A DNA stretch of 64,000 nt from Mesorhizobium sp. WSM3862 (GTDB taxonomy: Bacteria; Pseudomonadota; Alphaproteobacteria; Rhizobiales; Rhizobiaceae), in NCBI RefSeq assembly GCF_002294985.1, contig NZ_NSGE01000001.1:372001-436000 (forward strand), read 5' to 3'. The notes below the pieces were generated by a model, which did not search any database, was not told where the DNA came from, and was given only the letters and a program-made list of their open reading frames with translations. Below are positions 38,713-47,481 of this stretch, one piece after another; the first letter of the stretch is position 1; every line of letters begins with the position of its first letter. The position numbers and the translations under genes are program-made.

Positions 38713-39990
38713 GTGAACGGTCAGTCAGCGGTCTTCGGCAGGCGCAAGGAGCCCCATACGGTCATTATCGCCCGGGGCAACGAGATCCGGCATTTCACCA
38801 TCCGCCCGTGGCTCGCCGCCTTCATCGGGTCGGCGCTTGCGGCGATCGCCATCGGCTATCTGCTCGCCACCTCCTACCTGGTGCTGCGCGATGACCTGAT
38901 CGGCGCCACCGCAGCCAGGCAGGCGCGCATGCAGCAGGCCTATGAGGATCGCATCTCCGCGCTTCGCGCCCAGGTCGATCGCATCACCAGCCGCCAGCTT
39001 CTCGACCAGCAGCTCATGGAGACCAAGGTCAGCGAGTTGCTGGCCAGGCAGACCCAGCTCAGCCAGCGCCACGGCCGGCTCGGGCCGATCCTCGAACGCG
39101 CCGAGAGCGAGGTCGGCGATGTGCCCGCCGCAGCCAATGCCACCGCGACCAAACCCGACGAGCACGCCGAGATCACCGGCGGTCTTTCGCAGGCCCCGAC
39201 CTACTCCGTCGCATCGTTGGGCGCCGGCGACACGAGGCCATTCTCCCTGTGGTCGACACGCTCGGACCCGCTCGACAACGAAACGGCAGCGGATCGTGCC
39301 GACAAGCTCTTCGTGTCGATCAACGCTTCGCTCAAGTCCATCGAGAACCAGCAGCTCACCCGCATCACCACGCTTGCGGACAATGCCTACCGCAACGCCG
39401 ACGCGATCTCGCAGGCACTGCAAGCCGCCGGGCTGCCGGTCGACACGGAGCTCGACAAGAACGATGTCGGCGGGCCGCTGGTGCCGCTCGATTCTTCAAT
39501 GATCTTCGACAGCAAAGTCAAAGAGCTGGATGAAGCGCTTGATGCGCTAGATCAAGTCAAGAAAGAGGCGTGCAAGCTGCCGCTCAGCAATCCCGCGCCG
39601 GGCCATACTGTGACCAGCCCGTTCGGGGTGCGCACCGACCCGATCCTCGGCACGGCCGCCCTGCATACGGGAATGGATTTCAGGGCGCCGATCGGCATGC
39701 CGGCGAAGGTCACCGCTGCCGGCGTCGTCACCAAGGCCGGCTGGAACGGCGGCTACGGCCGCATGGTCGAGGTCGACCACGGCAACGGCTTTGCGACGCG
39801 CTATGGCCACCTCAGCGAGATCGACGTGACTGTCGGCCAGAAGCTCGCCGCCGGCGACGTGATCGGCAAGACCGGCAGCAGCGGCCGCTCGACCGGTCCG
39901 CATCTCCACTACGAAGTGCGCCACAACGGCGAGGCGGTCGACCCGCTGCGATTCCTCGCCGTCGGCAAGAAGGTCGCGCAGTACCTTTAG
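38713..39990 (+). CDS. Membrane-anchored M23 (LytM) family protein, RgsM-like
   Basis: This 425-residue protein has a short cytoplasmic part, one membrane helix (about 34-55), a coiled-coil-rich stretch (about 65-115), and a C-terminal M23 domain. The zinc ligands are present: H318 and D322 in HTGMD, and the HxH at 397-399 (HLHYE), so it may be an active endopeptidase. Rhizobial RgsM, needed for polar growth, has this architecture; I cannot prove orthology. The GTG start at 38713 follows an AT-rich stretch. Confidence 0.85.
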   Translation: MNGQSAVFGRRKEPHTVIIARGNEIRHFTIRPWLAAFIGSALAAIAIGYLLATSYLVLRDDLIGATAARQARMQQAYEDRISALRAQVDRITSRQLLDQQLMETKVSELLARQTQLSQRHGRLGPILERAESEVGDVPAAANATATKPDEHAEITGGLSQAPTYSVASLGAGDTRPFSLWSTRSDPLDNETAADRADKLFVSINASLKSIENQQLTRITTLADNAYRNADAISQALQAAGLPVDTELDKNDVGGPLVPLDSSMIFDSKVKELDEALDALDQVKKEACKLPLSNPAPGHTVTSPFGVRTDPILGTAALHTGMDFRAPIGMPAKVTAAGVVTKAGWNGGYGRMVEVDHGNGFATRYGHLSEIDVTVGQKLAAGDVIGKTGSSGRSTGPHLHYEVRHNGEAVDPLRFLAVGKKVAQYL

Positions 39991-40059
39991 CGCACGCCTC
40001 GCGGCCGACCCGAGGTCCCTCCAGATTTATCCACCGTTTTGCCAGGCAGCGCTCGCTTC

Positions 40060-40096
40060 GGATTGACTCAATCCAAGTTGTAGGATGATATACATC
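40060..40096. promoter_or_regulatory. Candidate operators for the FadR-type regulator
   Basis: Two inverted repeats lie 30-66 bases before the dehydrogenase: GGATTG-ACT-CAATCC at 40060-40074 and GATG-ATATA-CATC at 40084-40096. A TTGACT -35-like hexamer (40063-40068) overlaps the first. They are good candidates for binding by the GntR protein encoded in the operon. Confidence 0.5.
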
Positions 40097-40125
40097 ACCC
40101 TATCGCCTCACCGATTGCGCCGCTG

Positions 40126-41562
40126 ATGACCATTCGCAGCCTCTCACCGGATATCCTCAGCGTCCTCGAAGACGCAGTGGGGCCGAGCGGTCTCACCGCC
40201 GACACTGCTGGAATGGCGAAGTATCTCGGCGATTGGGCCGGCGACTATCGAGGCAGCGCGCTGGCCGTACTGCGCCCCGCGTCGGTTGCGGAGGTGCAAG
40301 CGCTGATGCGTCTGTGCAGCGAGTTGGGACTCGGCGTCATTCCACAGGGCGGCAACACCGGCTTGGTTTCGGGCGCCATCGATGGCACCAGCGCCGGCGT
40401 TATTGTCGTCAGCCTGGAGCGGCTGAACGCCATCCGCCGGATCGATCGCGCGAACTTCACACTTCAGGCGGACGCAGGCTGCGTGCTGCAGACGATCAAA
40501 GAGGCAAGTGAGGCCGAAGATTGCCTGTTCCCACTGGCGCTCGGCGCACAAGGCAGTTGCCAGATCGGCGGCAATGCCGCGACCAATGCCGGCGGCGTCA
40601 ACGTGCTGCGCTACGGCATGGCGCGCGACCTGATCCTGGGGCTGGAGGTTGTTCTGGCCGATGGCGAGCTGTGGAACGGCTTTTCCGGGCTGCGCAAGAA
40701 CAACAGCGGTTATGACCTGAAGCAGCTCTTCATCGGCTCCGAAGGCACGCTCGGCCTCATTACCGGTGTCGAGGTCAAGCTGTTCCCGAAGCCCGCCCGT
40801 GTCGAGACTGCCTACCTCGGCCTCGTCTCGTTCGAGGCGGCCATCGGCCTCTTCAACCGAGCGCGCCGCGGCTGCTCCGATCTGATTTCCGCCTTCGAGA
40901 TCATCGGCTCGGAATGCATCGATTTGGCCCGGCTGGTCGATCCTGGAATGATGGCGCCTGTCGCAGCACCCGTCCATGCGCTGATCGAATTGTCCTCCGG
41001 ACCGACCATCGACCTCAACGGCGTGCTCGCCAGTTTTCTAACCGATGCAATCGAAGGCGGCCTGGTGGCCGACGCAGTCCTCGCGACCAGCAACGCGCAG
41101 GCTAAGGCCTTCTGGGCGATCCGCGAGGGACTGGTCGAGGGCCAGGCGAAGCGCGGCTATCACGTGCGCACCGATCTCTCGGTGCGCATTCCCGATATCC
41201 CTGTCCTTGTCGAGCGCGCCCGCCGCTTCGCCGCCACCGAACATCCGGGCTGGATTGCACTGGCCTATGGCCATGCCGGCGACGGCAACATCCATTTCAA
41301 TGTGCTGCCGCCGCTCGATCTCGCCGATGGCGAAGCGCGGGTGCGCGGCGAGGAAATCACGGCGGGGCTCTACGACATCGCCGTCAGCCTCGGCGGCTCG
41401 ATCAGCGCCGAGCACGGCATCGGCCGCAGCCGTGCCCGAGAATTCTGGGCCGGACTCTCGCCAGCACATCGCCGCATGCTTACCGCGCTGAAGACTGCGC
41501 TCGACCCTAAAGGGGTGATGAATCCCGGCTGCCTGCTGCCCTTGACGGAGCGTTTTTTATGA
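40126..41562 (+). CDS. FAD-linked D-2-hydroxyacid dehydrogenase (GlcD/D2HGDH-like)
   Basis: This 478-residue flavoprotein has the FAD-binding PCMH domain: PQGGNTGLVSG at 73-83, the GNAATNAGG loop, and GSEGTLGLIT. The C-terminal domain carries GHAGDGNIHFN near 381 and the ending EHGIGR...DPKGVMNPG. Members oxidise D-lactate, glycolate or D-2-hydroxyglutarate; the electron acceptor is not clear here. It is first in an operon with a FadR-type regulator, VOC protein and ABC importer, so the imported compound probably yields a D-2-hydroxyacid. Confidence 0.85.
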   Translation: MTIRSLSPDILSVLEDAVGPSGLTADTAGMAKYLGDWAGDYRGSALAVLRPASVAEVQALMRLCSELGLGVIPQGGNTGLVSGAIDGTSAGVIVVSLERLNAIRRIDRANFTLQADAGCVLQTIKEASEAEDCLFPLALGAQGSCQIGGNAATNAGGVNVLRYGMARDLILGLEVVLADGELWNGFSGLRKNNSGYDLKQLFIGSEGTLGLITGVEVKLFPKPARVETAYLGLVSFEAAIGLFNRARRGCSDLISAFEIIGSECIDLARLVDPGMMAPVAAPVHALIELSSGPTIDLNGVLASFLTDAIEGGLVADAVLATSNAQAKAFWAIREGLVEGQAKRGYHVRTDLSVRIPDIPVLVERARRFAATEHPGWIALAYGHAGDGNIHFNVLPPLDLADGEARVRGEEITAGLYDIAVSLGGSISAEHGIGRSRAREFWAGLSPAHRRMLTALKTALDPKGVMNPGCLLPLTERFL

Positions 41563-42293
41563 AGCAGAGACTGGCCGCCATCGGCACCGTCGAAACCCTG
41601 CCGCACCGGGTCGCGGCCTTCCTCAGCCGCGAGATCGAATCCGGCGAGTTGAATCCCGGCGCGCGGCTGCCGACCGAGCAGGAGCTTTCCGAGAAGTTCG
41701 GCGTCAGCCGCAATGTGGTGCGCGAGGCGATCGCCCAGCTCAGGGCCGACGGCATGATCGAAGCGCGGCAAGGTATCGGAGCCTTCGTGCTGGCGCCCGA
41801 GCAAAGGGCCGCCATCCGCATCGACCGCGAGGCGCTCAAGGATACCCACAATATGGAGCGGCTGTTCGAGCTGCGTTGCATCCTCGAGGCCGAGTCGGCG
41901 GCGCTCGCCGCGGCGCGGCGCGGGCAGGAGCATCTCGATTCGATCAAGGCGGCGCTCGACCGCATGGGCGGCGAGGAGCGCTGGGAAGAAGGCAGCATCG
42001 ACGCCGACCTGCTCTTCCACCGCGAGATCGCGCGGGCGACCGGCAACAGCTACATCCACACCTTCATCTCTTTTGTCTGTGAGCAGATCCGCCAGTCGAT
42101 CCACTATGCCCGCATGACCAACCCGCTGCACGATCTCGTCGAGATCAATGTCGGCGAGCATGTGCGCATCTACGAGGCGCTGGTGGCGGGCGATCCGGCG
42201 GCGGCGGAAGCAGCAATGCGTACGCACATCATCGGCGCCGCCAACCGCGTCGGCGTGAAGCTGCCACTCTCCAAGACCGGCGGGACGAAATAG
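41559..42293 (+). CDS. GntR family regulator, FadR/FCD type
   Basis: This 244-residue regulator has an N-terminal winged helix (PHRVAAFLSREIESGELNPGARLPTEQELSEKFGVSRN region, residues about 11-75) and an all-helical FCD ligand domain with metal-binding histidines near DLLFHREIA and later HDLVE...H. It starts inside the stop of the dehydrogenase (ATGA overlap), so it is translated with it and likely controls the operon in response to a hydroxyacid. Candidate operators lie at 40060-40096. Confidence 0.88.
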   Translation: MKQRLAAIGTVETLPHRVAAFLSREIESGELNPGARLPTEQELSEKFGVSRNVVREAIAQLRADGMIEARQGIGAFVLAPEQRAAIRIDREALKDTHNMERLFELRCILEAESAALAAARRGQEHLDSIKAALDRMGGEERWEEGSIDADLLFHREIARATGNSYIHTFISFVCEQIRQSIHYARMTNPLHDLVEINVGEHVRIYEALVAGDPAAAEAAMRTHIIGAANRVGVKLPLSKTGGTK

Positions 42294-42295
42294 TC

Positions 42296-42730
42296 ATGCC
42301 GGCCAACCTCACCCGCATCTCCGACGTCTGCCTGCTGGTGGAAAATATCGAGCGTACGGTCGACTTCTATGTCGGGAAACTCGGCTTCCGGCTGCGTCGG
42401 CGTGCCGAAGGCTTTGCCGATTTCCATGGCGAGGGCGTGACGCTCGCCGCCTGGGAGCTCGACCACATCAACCGACACACCGGCGTCTCGAACCAGAGAT
42501 CGCCGCGCCAAGCGCACAAGGTTTGCGTCGCCGTCCAGCTCGGATCGCCGGCCGAGATCGACCGGCTGCACGGCGAATTGAGCGCCAAGGGCGTGCCCTT
42601 CTATGGACCGCCCGAAAACTACGTCTGGAATGCGCGCTGCGCCTATTTCACCGATCCGGACGACACGCTTTGGGAGCTTTACGCCTGGCTCGACGGCGGC
42701 CCTGGCGACTACCACGACCAACAGCCGTAG
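42296..42730 (+). CDS. VOC family (glyoxalase-like) protein
   Basis: This 144-residue protein has one complete VOC fold: the first half (RISDVCLLVENIERTVDFYVGKLGF) and the second with YFTDPDDTLWELY, where the Glu is a typical metal ligand; a His for metal binding may be H74. Members are dioxygenases, isomerases or resistance proteins, so activity is open. It begins 3 bases after the regulator stop, placing it in the same operon and probably in the same catabolic pathway. Confidence 0.82.
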   Translation: MPANLTRISDVCLLVENIERTVDFYVGKLGFRLRRRAEGFADFHGEGVTLAAWELDHINRHTGVSNQRSPRQAHKVCVAVQLGSPAEIDRLHGELSAKGVPFYGPPENYVWNARCAYFTDPDDTLWELYAWLDGGPGDYHDQQP

Positions 42731-42795
42731 CGACGCCGCGCCGAGGGAGCGGCGCTTGGAAAGAAGAGACAAGAAGTCTGCAACAGGAGCGAAAA

Positions 42796-43848
42796 ATGAG
42801 TGGGAACCAAGACTACGAATTGAACCGCCGCGCTTTCGTGAAGGGCGGCCTCGCAGCGGTCGCAGCCGCGTCAGCCGGTATGCAATTGGTGTTGACGCCG
42901 GGCGCCAGGGCCGCCGGCAAGGTCGTCATCCAGTATGACTGGCTGATGTCCAATGGCCAGATCGGCGACATCGCGGCCGTCGCCAACGGCTATTTCAAGG
43001 ATGCTGGGCTCGAGGTGGAGTTCAGCCCTGGCGGGCCCAACGCCTCGACCGTGCCGCCGGTGATCTCCGGCGCCGCGCAGCTCGGCCAGTTCTCGGAAAC
43101 GCCGCAGCTTTATGCGGCGCGCGCCAGCGGCGTGCCGATCAAAATCATCGCCTGCGGCTTCCGCACCGGCCCCTATGCGCTGACCTCGAAACCGGGAAAG
43201 CCAATCCGCAATGTTGCCGACCTCAAGGGCAAGAAGATCGGCATCCAGCCGACCGCGCGCTTCGTCATCGATGAGATCCTGGCCAAGAACGGCATCGACC
43301 CGTCGGAAGTCACCATCGTCAATGTCGGCTTCGACAAGGCGCCTCTGGTGCGCGGCGACGTCGACGCCATCGGCGGCTGGATCACCAACACCCAGGCGCT
43401 GAGCGTGGTCGGCGAGGACCGCATCGATCTCCTGGTGCGCGACCTCGGCCTCGCTTCCTACGCCGACGTCTATTTCGCGACCGACGCGGTGATCGAGAAG
43501 GACCCCGACACACTGGCGAAATTCGTCGGCGCGGTCGGCAAGGGCTGGGGCTGGGTTCACGCCAGCCCCCAGGAAGCGGTGAAGAAGATGGTCGCCGCCT
43601 ATCCGGAGATGGATCTCGGCTGGGAAGAGAAGACCGTCAACCTGGTGCTGAAACTCTCCTTCGACGGCGCGACCGCCAAAGATGGCTGGGGCACGTTCGA
43701 CCCTGCCTCCATCGAGGAGCAATTGACGCTGCTCGACAAGGTCGGCCAGTACCCGAACGGACGCCCGGCCGCCAAAGATGTCTACACCACGAAGATCCTG
43801 GAGCTTTCGGCCGCGGACCGGCCCAAGCTCGACGCGCCCGCGGCCTGA
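42796..43848 (+). CDS. ABC importer substrate-binding protein, NMT1/TauA/SsuA type
   Basis: This 350-residue protein has a Tat-type signal (NRRAFVKGGLAAVAAAS, residues 10-26) with cleavage near ARAAG. The mature part resembles NMT1 proteins: ...YFKDAGLEVEF, then GAAQLGQFS, DLKGKKIGIQ and VDAIGGW. These bind sulfonates, pyrimidine precursors or aromatic acids. The start follows AGGAGCGAAAA. It forms a three-gene importer with the next two genes. The ligand is unknown but likely related to the hydroxyacid pathway. Confidence 0.88.
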   Translation: MSGNQDYELNRRAFVKGGLAAVAAASAGMQLVLTPGARAAGKVVIQYDWLMSNGQIGDIAAVANGYFKDAGLEVEFSPGGPNASTVPPVISGAAQLGQFSETPQLYAARASGVPIKIIACGFRTGPYALTSKPGKPIRNVADLKGKKIGIQPTARFVIDEILAKNGIDPSEVTIVNVGFDKAPLVRGDVDAIGGWITNTQALSVVGEDRIDLLVRDLGLASYADVYFATDAVIEKDPDTLAKFVGAVGKGWGWVHASPQEAVKKMVAAYPEMDLGWEEKTVNLVLKLSFDGATAKDGWGTFDPASIEEQLTLLDKVGQYPNGRPAAKDVYTTKILELSAADRPKLDAPAA

Positions 43849-44621
43849 TGCCGAACGCCATCGAAGCGCAGAAGCTCGATGTCGGCTATGGCGGCCGGCA
43901 GAAGGTCGTCAAAGTGCTGTCCGGCCTCGACCTCACGGTCGCGGCCGGCTCCTTCCTGTCGATCCTCGGCCCGTCGGGCTGCGGCAAGTCGACCTTACTT
44001 CGCGTGGTGGCGGACCTGCTCGACCCGCTGGACGGCACGATCAGCGTGCTTGGGGCCACACCGCACGCGGTGCGCTCGCGCCGCGACGTCGGCTTCGTCT
44101 TCCAGGATTCCACCCTGCTGCCCTGGCGCACGGTGCGCGACAATGTGCGCCTGCCGCTCGGCGTCGGCCAGCGCAGCCTCACACGCAAGATCGATGACCG
44201 CAGCAGCGAACTGCTGGAGCTGATGGGGCTTGGCGGACTCGGTGAACGCCTGCCGCATCAGCTTTCGGGAGGCCAGCGCCAGCGCGTCGCCATCGCGCGC
44301 GCCCTGCTTGGCGAGCCCAGGCTGCTTCTGATGGACGAGCCGTTCGGCGCGCTGGACGAGATCACGCGCGATCGCCTCAACGACGAATTGCTGACCCTCT
44401 GGCGGCGCACCGGCACAACGATCCTTTTCGTCACCCATTCGATCGCCGAAGCCGCCTATCTCGGCGAGCGCGTCATTGTGCTGGCTGCCAATCCGGGACG
44501 GGTGGTGAAGGACCTCGACCTGCGGCCCTTCAAGCAGGAAGGCAACCGCTGCAAGCGCGAGGATGCGGCGATCGTCGGCGCCATGGCCGAGTTGCGTGCA
44601 GCGCTGGAGCGCGCATCGTGA
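43848..44621 (+). CDS. ABC importer ATPase, TauB/SsuB type
   Basis: This 257-residue ATPase has Walker [10 protein letters not shown] near 42-50, a Q-loop QDSTLLPWRTVRDNV typical of nitrate/taurine-type ATPases, signature LSGGQRQR, Walker B LLLMDEPFGALDE and the H-loop THS. The start overlaps the stop of the binding-protein gene (TGATG). It supplies energy for the NMT1-type importer. The last 30 residues are variable. Confidence 0.92.
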   Translation: MPNAIEAQKLDVGYGGRQKVVKVLSGLDLTVAAGSFLSILGPSGCGKSTLLRVVADLLDPLDGTISVLGATPHAVRSRRDVGFVFQDSTLLPWRTVRDNVRLPLGVGQRSLTRKIDDRSSELLELMGLGGLGERLPHQLSGGQRQRVAIARALLGEPRLLLMDEPFGALDEITRDRLNDELLTLWRRTGTTILFVTHSIAEAAYLGERVIVLAANPGRVVKDLDLRPFKQEGNRCKREDAAIVGAMAELRAALERAS

Positions 44622-45373
44622 AACCGGCGCCGCTTGCCCCGCAAATGGCGATTGCGCTTCCGGTTCTGGGCGCGGCGTCGATCCTGATTGCCTGGCAGTA
44701 TCTCCTGCCGCTGCTCGGCGTACCGGCCTATATCGTGCCGGCGCCGACGGCGATCTTCGGCGTCTTCCAGAAGAATTTCGCCCTGCTCATCGACAACCTC
44801 AGACCGACGCTGATCGAGGCGCTGGCGGGCTTCGTCATCGGCAATCTCGCCGCCGTGCTGCTTGCCGTGGTCTTCGTGCACAGCCGCATCCTGCAGGCCG
44901 CATATTTCCCGATCGTGCTATTCTTCAACACCATTCCGATCCTGGCGCTGTCGCCGATCATCATCCTGATCTTCGGCCTCGGCATGACGCCAAAGATCGT
45001 CATCGCCGCCGTGATCTGCTTCTTCCCGACCCTGGTGAACATGATCCGGGGCCTGGATTCGGCAAGCGACAACGAGCACGAGCTGTTCCGCGTGCTGTCG
45101 GCGACACGCTCGGAGATCTTCTGGACTCTGCGCCTGCCCCGCGCCCTGCCGATGCTGTTCTCCTCGCTGCGCATCGCCTCGGCCACTGCGGTGATCGGCG
45201 CCATCGTCGGCGAATGGATCGGCTCGGACAAAGGCCTCGGCGCGCTGATCATCCAGGCGACGTTCAACTATCAATCCGACCGGCTCTACGCCGCGATTGT
45301 GCTGTCCTCGTCGCTGTCGATCGCGCTTTTCTGCATCGTCGTGCTGATCGAGCGTCGCGTCATCAGATACTAG
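44618..45373 (+). CDS. ABC importer permease, TauC/SsuC type
   Basis: This 251-residue membrane protein has six helices and the EAA-type loop (ELFRVLSATRSEIFWTLRLPRALP) that docks the ATPase. Its GTG start overlaps the ATPase stop (GTGA). It completes the importer. The following 140 bases to the ROK gene include an AT-rich stretch that probably starts a new transcript. Confidence 0.92.
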   Translation: MKPAPLAPQMAIALPVLGAASILIAWQYLLPLLGVPAYIVPAPTAIFGVFQKNFALLIDNLRPTLIEALAGFVIGNLAAVLLAVVFVHSRILQAAYFPIVLFFNTIPILALSPIIILIFGLGMTPKIVIAAVICFFPTLVNMIRGLDSASDNEHELFRVLSATRSEIFWTLRLPRALPMLFSSLRIASATAVIGAIVGEWIGSDKGLGALIIQATFNYQSDRLYAAIVLSSSLSIALFCIVVLIERRVIRY

Positions 45374-45444
45374 CTTTCCGCACATTGCCCGGGTCGCAAG
45401 CGCCGGGGCCGCAGGGAAACTTGCTCTCCTCGGGAGCCGGGCAA

Positions 45445-45476
45445 ATTATTTTTGAATTCCATTTGACTGAATAAAT
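45445..45476. promoter_or_regulatory. AT-rich imperfect inverted repeat before the ROK regulator
   Basis: In a GC-rich setting, 45445-45476 is AT-rich with imperfect dyad symmetry (8 of 12 positions for the arms ATTTTTGAATTC and GACTGAATAAAT). NagC/Mlc-type ROK sites are AT-rich dyads, so autoregulation of the ROK operon is plausible. Confidence 0.4.
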
Positions 45477-45514
45477 CTTCTCTGCGAACCTTGTGTCCGT
45501 CAGGAGCGCAAGCC

Positions 45515-46681
45515 ATGGCGTTGCGGGGAACCAATCAGGAGTTCGGGCGGCCATACAACCGGCGCATCGTGCTCGAATCCATCCGCCGCTTCGGTCCGAT
45601 CGCCCGCGGCGACATCGCGCAGCACGTCGGGCTCACCGTTCAGACGGTGTCGACCATCGTGCGCGAATTGGAGGAACAAGGTTACATACTGTCGGTCCGC
45701 GAGGAGCCGAAGGGCCGCGGCCAACCTCCGGCCACGCTGCGCATCAACCCGGAAGGCGGCTATGCGGTCGGCATCCACCTCACCCCGCTGGGGATAGACG
45801 CCGCGCTCATCAACCTGAGCGGCGACGTGATCGAGAGCGTCCATCGCGAAGCGCCGAGCCCGACACCCGATCTCGCCTTCGAGGCGATCGGCGCCATGGT
45901 TGCCGATCTGACCGGGCGCCGGGCCGGAGGACGGGTCATCGGCGTCGGCATGGCGCTTCCCGGCCCGTTCGGCGTCGAGTCCATGAGCTTCGTCGGACCG
46001 ACCACAATGGCCGGCTGGAAAGGCGTGCCGTTGCGCGAGCGCCTTGCCGCCGCGACCGGCCTGCCCGCCTTCTTCGAGACCGATATGGCGGCGGCGGCCA
46101 TGGGGGAACGCCTCTACGGCCTCGGCCTCCAGCGTTCCGACTACTACTATCTCTATTTCAGCGTCGGGCTTGGCGGCGCCATGGTGCATGACGGCGGCGT
46201 GCTGCGCGGGGCCTGGGGCAATGCCGGCGAGATCGGACACATCCCCGTCGTTCCGGAAGGCGAGCTTTGCCCCTGCGGCAACCGGGGCTGCCTCGAACGC
46301 TATCTGTCGCTCGAGGCGCGCGGCCGCTGGAACGGCAACGACGCCGGATGGGTGGCCGAAGTCGCTCCGATCTTCCGCAACGCCGTCGCAGTCATCGAGA
46401 ACCTTTTCGACCCCGAGACGATCGTGCTTGGGGGCCTCGCCTCGCCTCAGTTGCTCGAACGCCTGGCTGCATTGGCGGAGCCGCTGCACAATTCGGTTTC
46501 GGCTCGCAAGGATCGCGCCGCGCCGCGCATCCTCGTGGCGCAGGGCGGGCAGCATGCCGTGTTGCGCGGCGCCGCGGCACTTGCGGTTTCCGGCGTGCTT
46601 TCGCCGCGCTTCGGCCAGATCTTCACCGCCAAGCGGCAGCGCGAAGGCGACCTTCTGAACGGCGGAGACATCGCGGCATGA
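45515..46681 (+). CDS. ROK family transcriptional regulator
   Basis: This 388-residue protein has an N-terminal winged helix (about 15-75: RGDIAQHVGLTVQTVSTIV) and a sugar-kinase-like ROK domain with the zinc motif CPCGNRGC (C252, C254, C259). The catalytic kinase Asp region is not obviously conserved, so it is likely a repressor only. The ATG at 45515 follows GGAG at spacing 9. It overlaps the next ATPase gene by 4 bases, so it is part of the transport operon and probably senses the transported sugar. Confidence 0.88.
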   Translation: MALRGTNQEFGRPYNRRIVLESIRRFGPIARGDIAQHVGLTVQTVSTIVRELEEQGYILSVREEPKGRGQPPATLRINPEGGYAVGIHLTPLGIDAALINLSGDVIESVHREAPSPTPDLAFEAIGAMVADLTGRRAGGRVIGVGMALPGPFGVESMSFVGPTTMAGWKGVPLRERLAAATGLPAFFETDMAAAAMGERLYGLGLQRSDYYYLYFSVGLGGAMVHDGGVLRGAWGNAGEIGHIPVVPEGELCPCGNRGCLERYLSLEARGRWNGNDAGWVAEVAPIFRNAVAVIENLFDPETIVLGGLASPQLLERLAALAEPLHNSVSARKDRAAPRILVAQGGQHAVLRGAAALAVSGVLSPRFGQIFTAKRQREGDLLNGGDIAA

Positions 46682-47442
46682 GCGAACCCCTGCTGGTCCT
46701 TGACAACGTCACCAAGAATTACGGCGCCATCCGGGCGCTGAGGGGCATCAGCTTCTCGATCGCGCGCGGCGAGGTGGTGGCGCTGCTCGGCGACAACGGC
46801 GCCGGCAAGTCGACGCTGGTCAAGATCATCGCCGGCGGACTCGAGCCGACCTCGGGCCGCATGCTGTTCGAAGGCAAGGAGTTCCTCGCCAAAACCCCCG
46901 CCGAGGCCAAGGCGGCCGGCATCGAGACCGTCTACCAGGACCTCTCGCTCTGCACCAATGTCGACGTGGTGGCCAACTTCTTCATGGGCCGCGAGATCAC
47001 CCGCAAGGTGCTGGGCGTTCCGGTGCTCGACGAGCGCGCGATGGAGTCCGTAGTGGCGAAGGCGCTGGCCAATGCCGGCACTCGCATTCCCTCGCTGCGC
47101 ACCAAGGTCGAGCATCTCTCGGGCGGCCAGCGGCAGGCGATCGAGCTCAACCGTTTCGTTCATTGGGGCGGCAAGCTGGTGCTGCTCGACGAGCCGTTCG
47201 CCGCGCTCGGCGTCGAGCAGACGCGCCGCGGCCTCGACATGATCCGCAAGGTGGCGAGCCAAGGCATCGGCGTCGTCATCATCACCCACATCATGCAGCA
47301 GGCCTTCCAGGTCGCCGACCGGATCGTGGTGATCCGCCAGGGCGTCGTGGCGGGCGACGTTGCCCGCAACAAGACAAGTCCCGATGCGGTGATCAACATG
47401 ATCACCGGGGAAACGCTCGCCGGTGCCGGACCGGCGGGCTGA
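46678..47442 (+). CDS. CUT2 sugar importer ATPase, single-domain
   Basis: This 254-residue ATPase has Walker A GDNGAGKST at 38-46, LSGGQRQAIE, and Walker B KLVLLDEPFAALG. Most CUT2 ATPases (RbsA, XylG) have two fused domains of about 500 residues; this one has one, like FrcA of rhizobial fructose importers. The start overlaps the ROK stop. One oddity is the residue after Walker B: the usual TAAL is FAALGVEQ. Confidence 0.88.
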   Translation: MSEPLLVLDNVTKNYGAIRALRGISFSIARGEVVALLGDNGAGKSTLVKIIAGGLEPTSGRMLFEGKEFLAKTPAEAKAAGIETVYQDLSLCTNVDVVANFFMGREITRKVLGVPVLDERAMESVVAKALANAGTRIPSLRTKVEHLSGGQRQAIELNRFVHWGGKLVLLDEPFAALGVEQTRRGLDMIRKVASQGIGVVIITHIMQQAFQVADRIVVIRQGVVAGDVARNKTSPDAVINMITGETLAGAGPAG

Positions 47443-47481
47443 GGGACAATGAGGGGTCCGGCGAAAAGAGGAGCGAACGAC

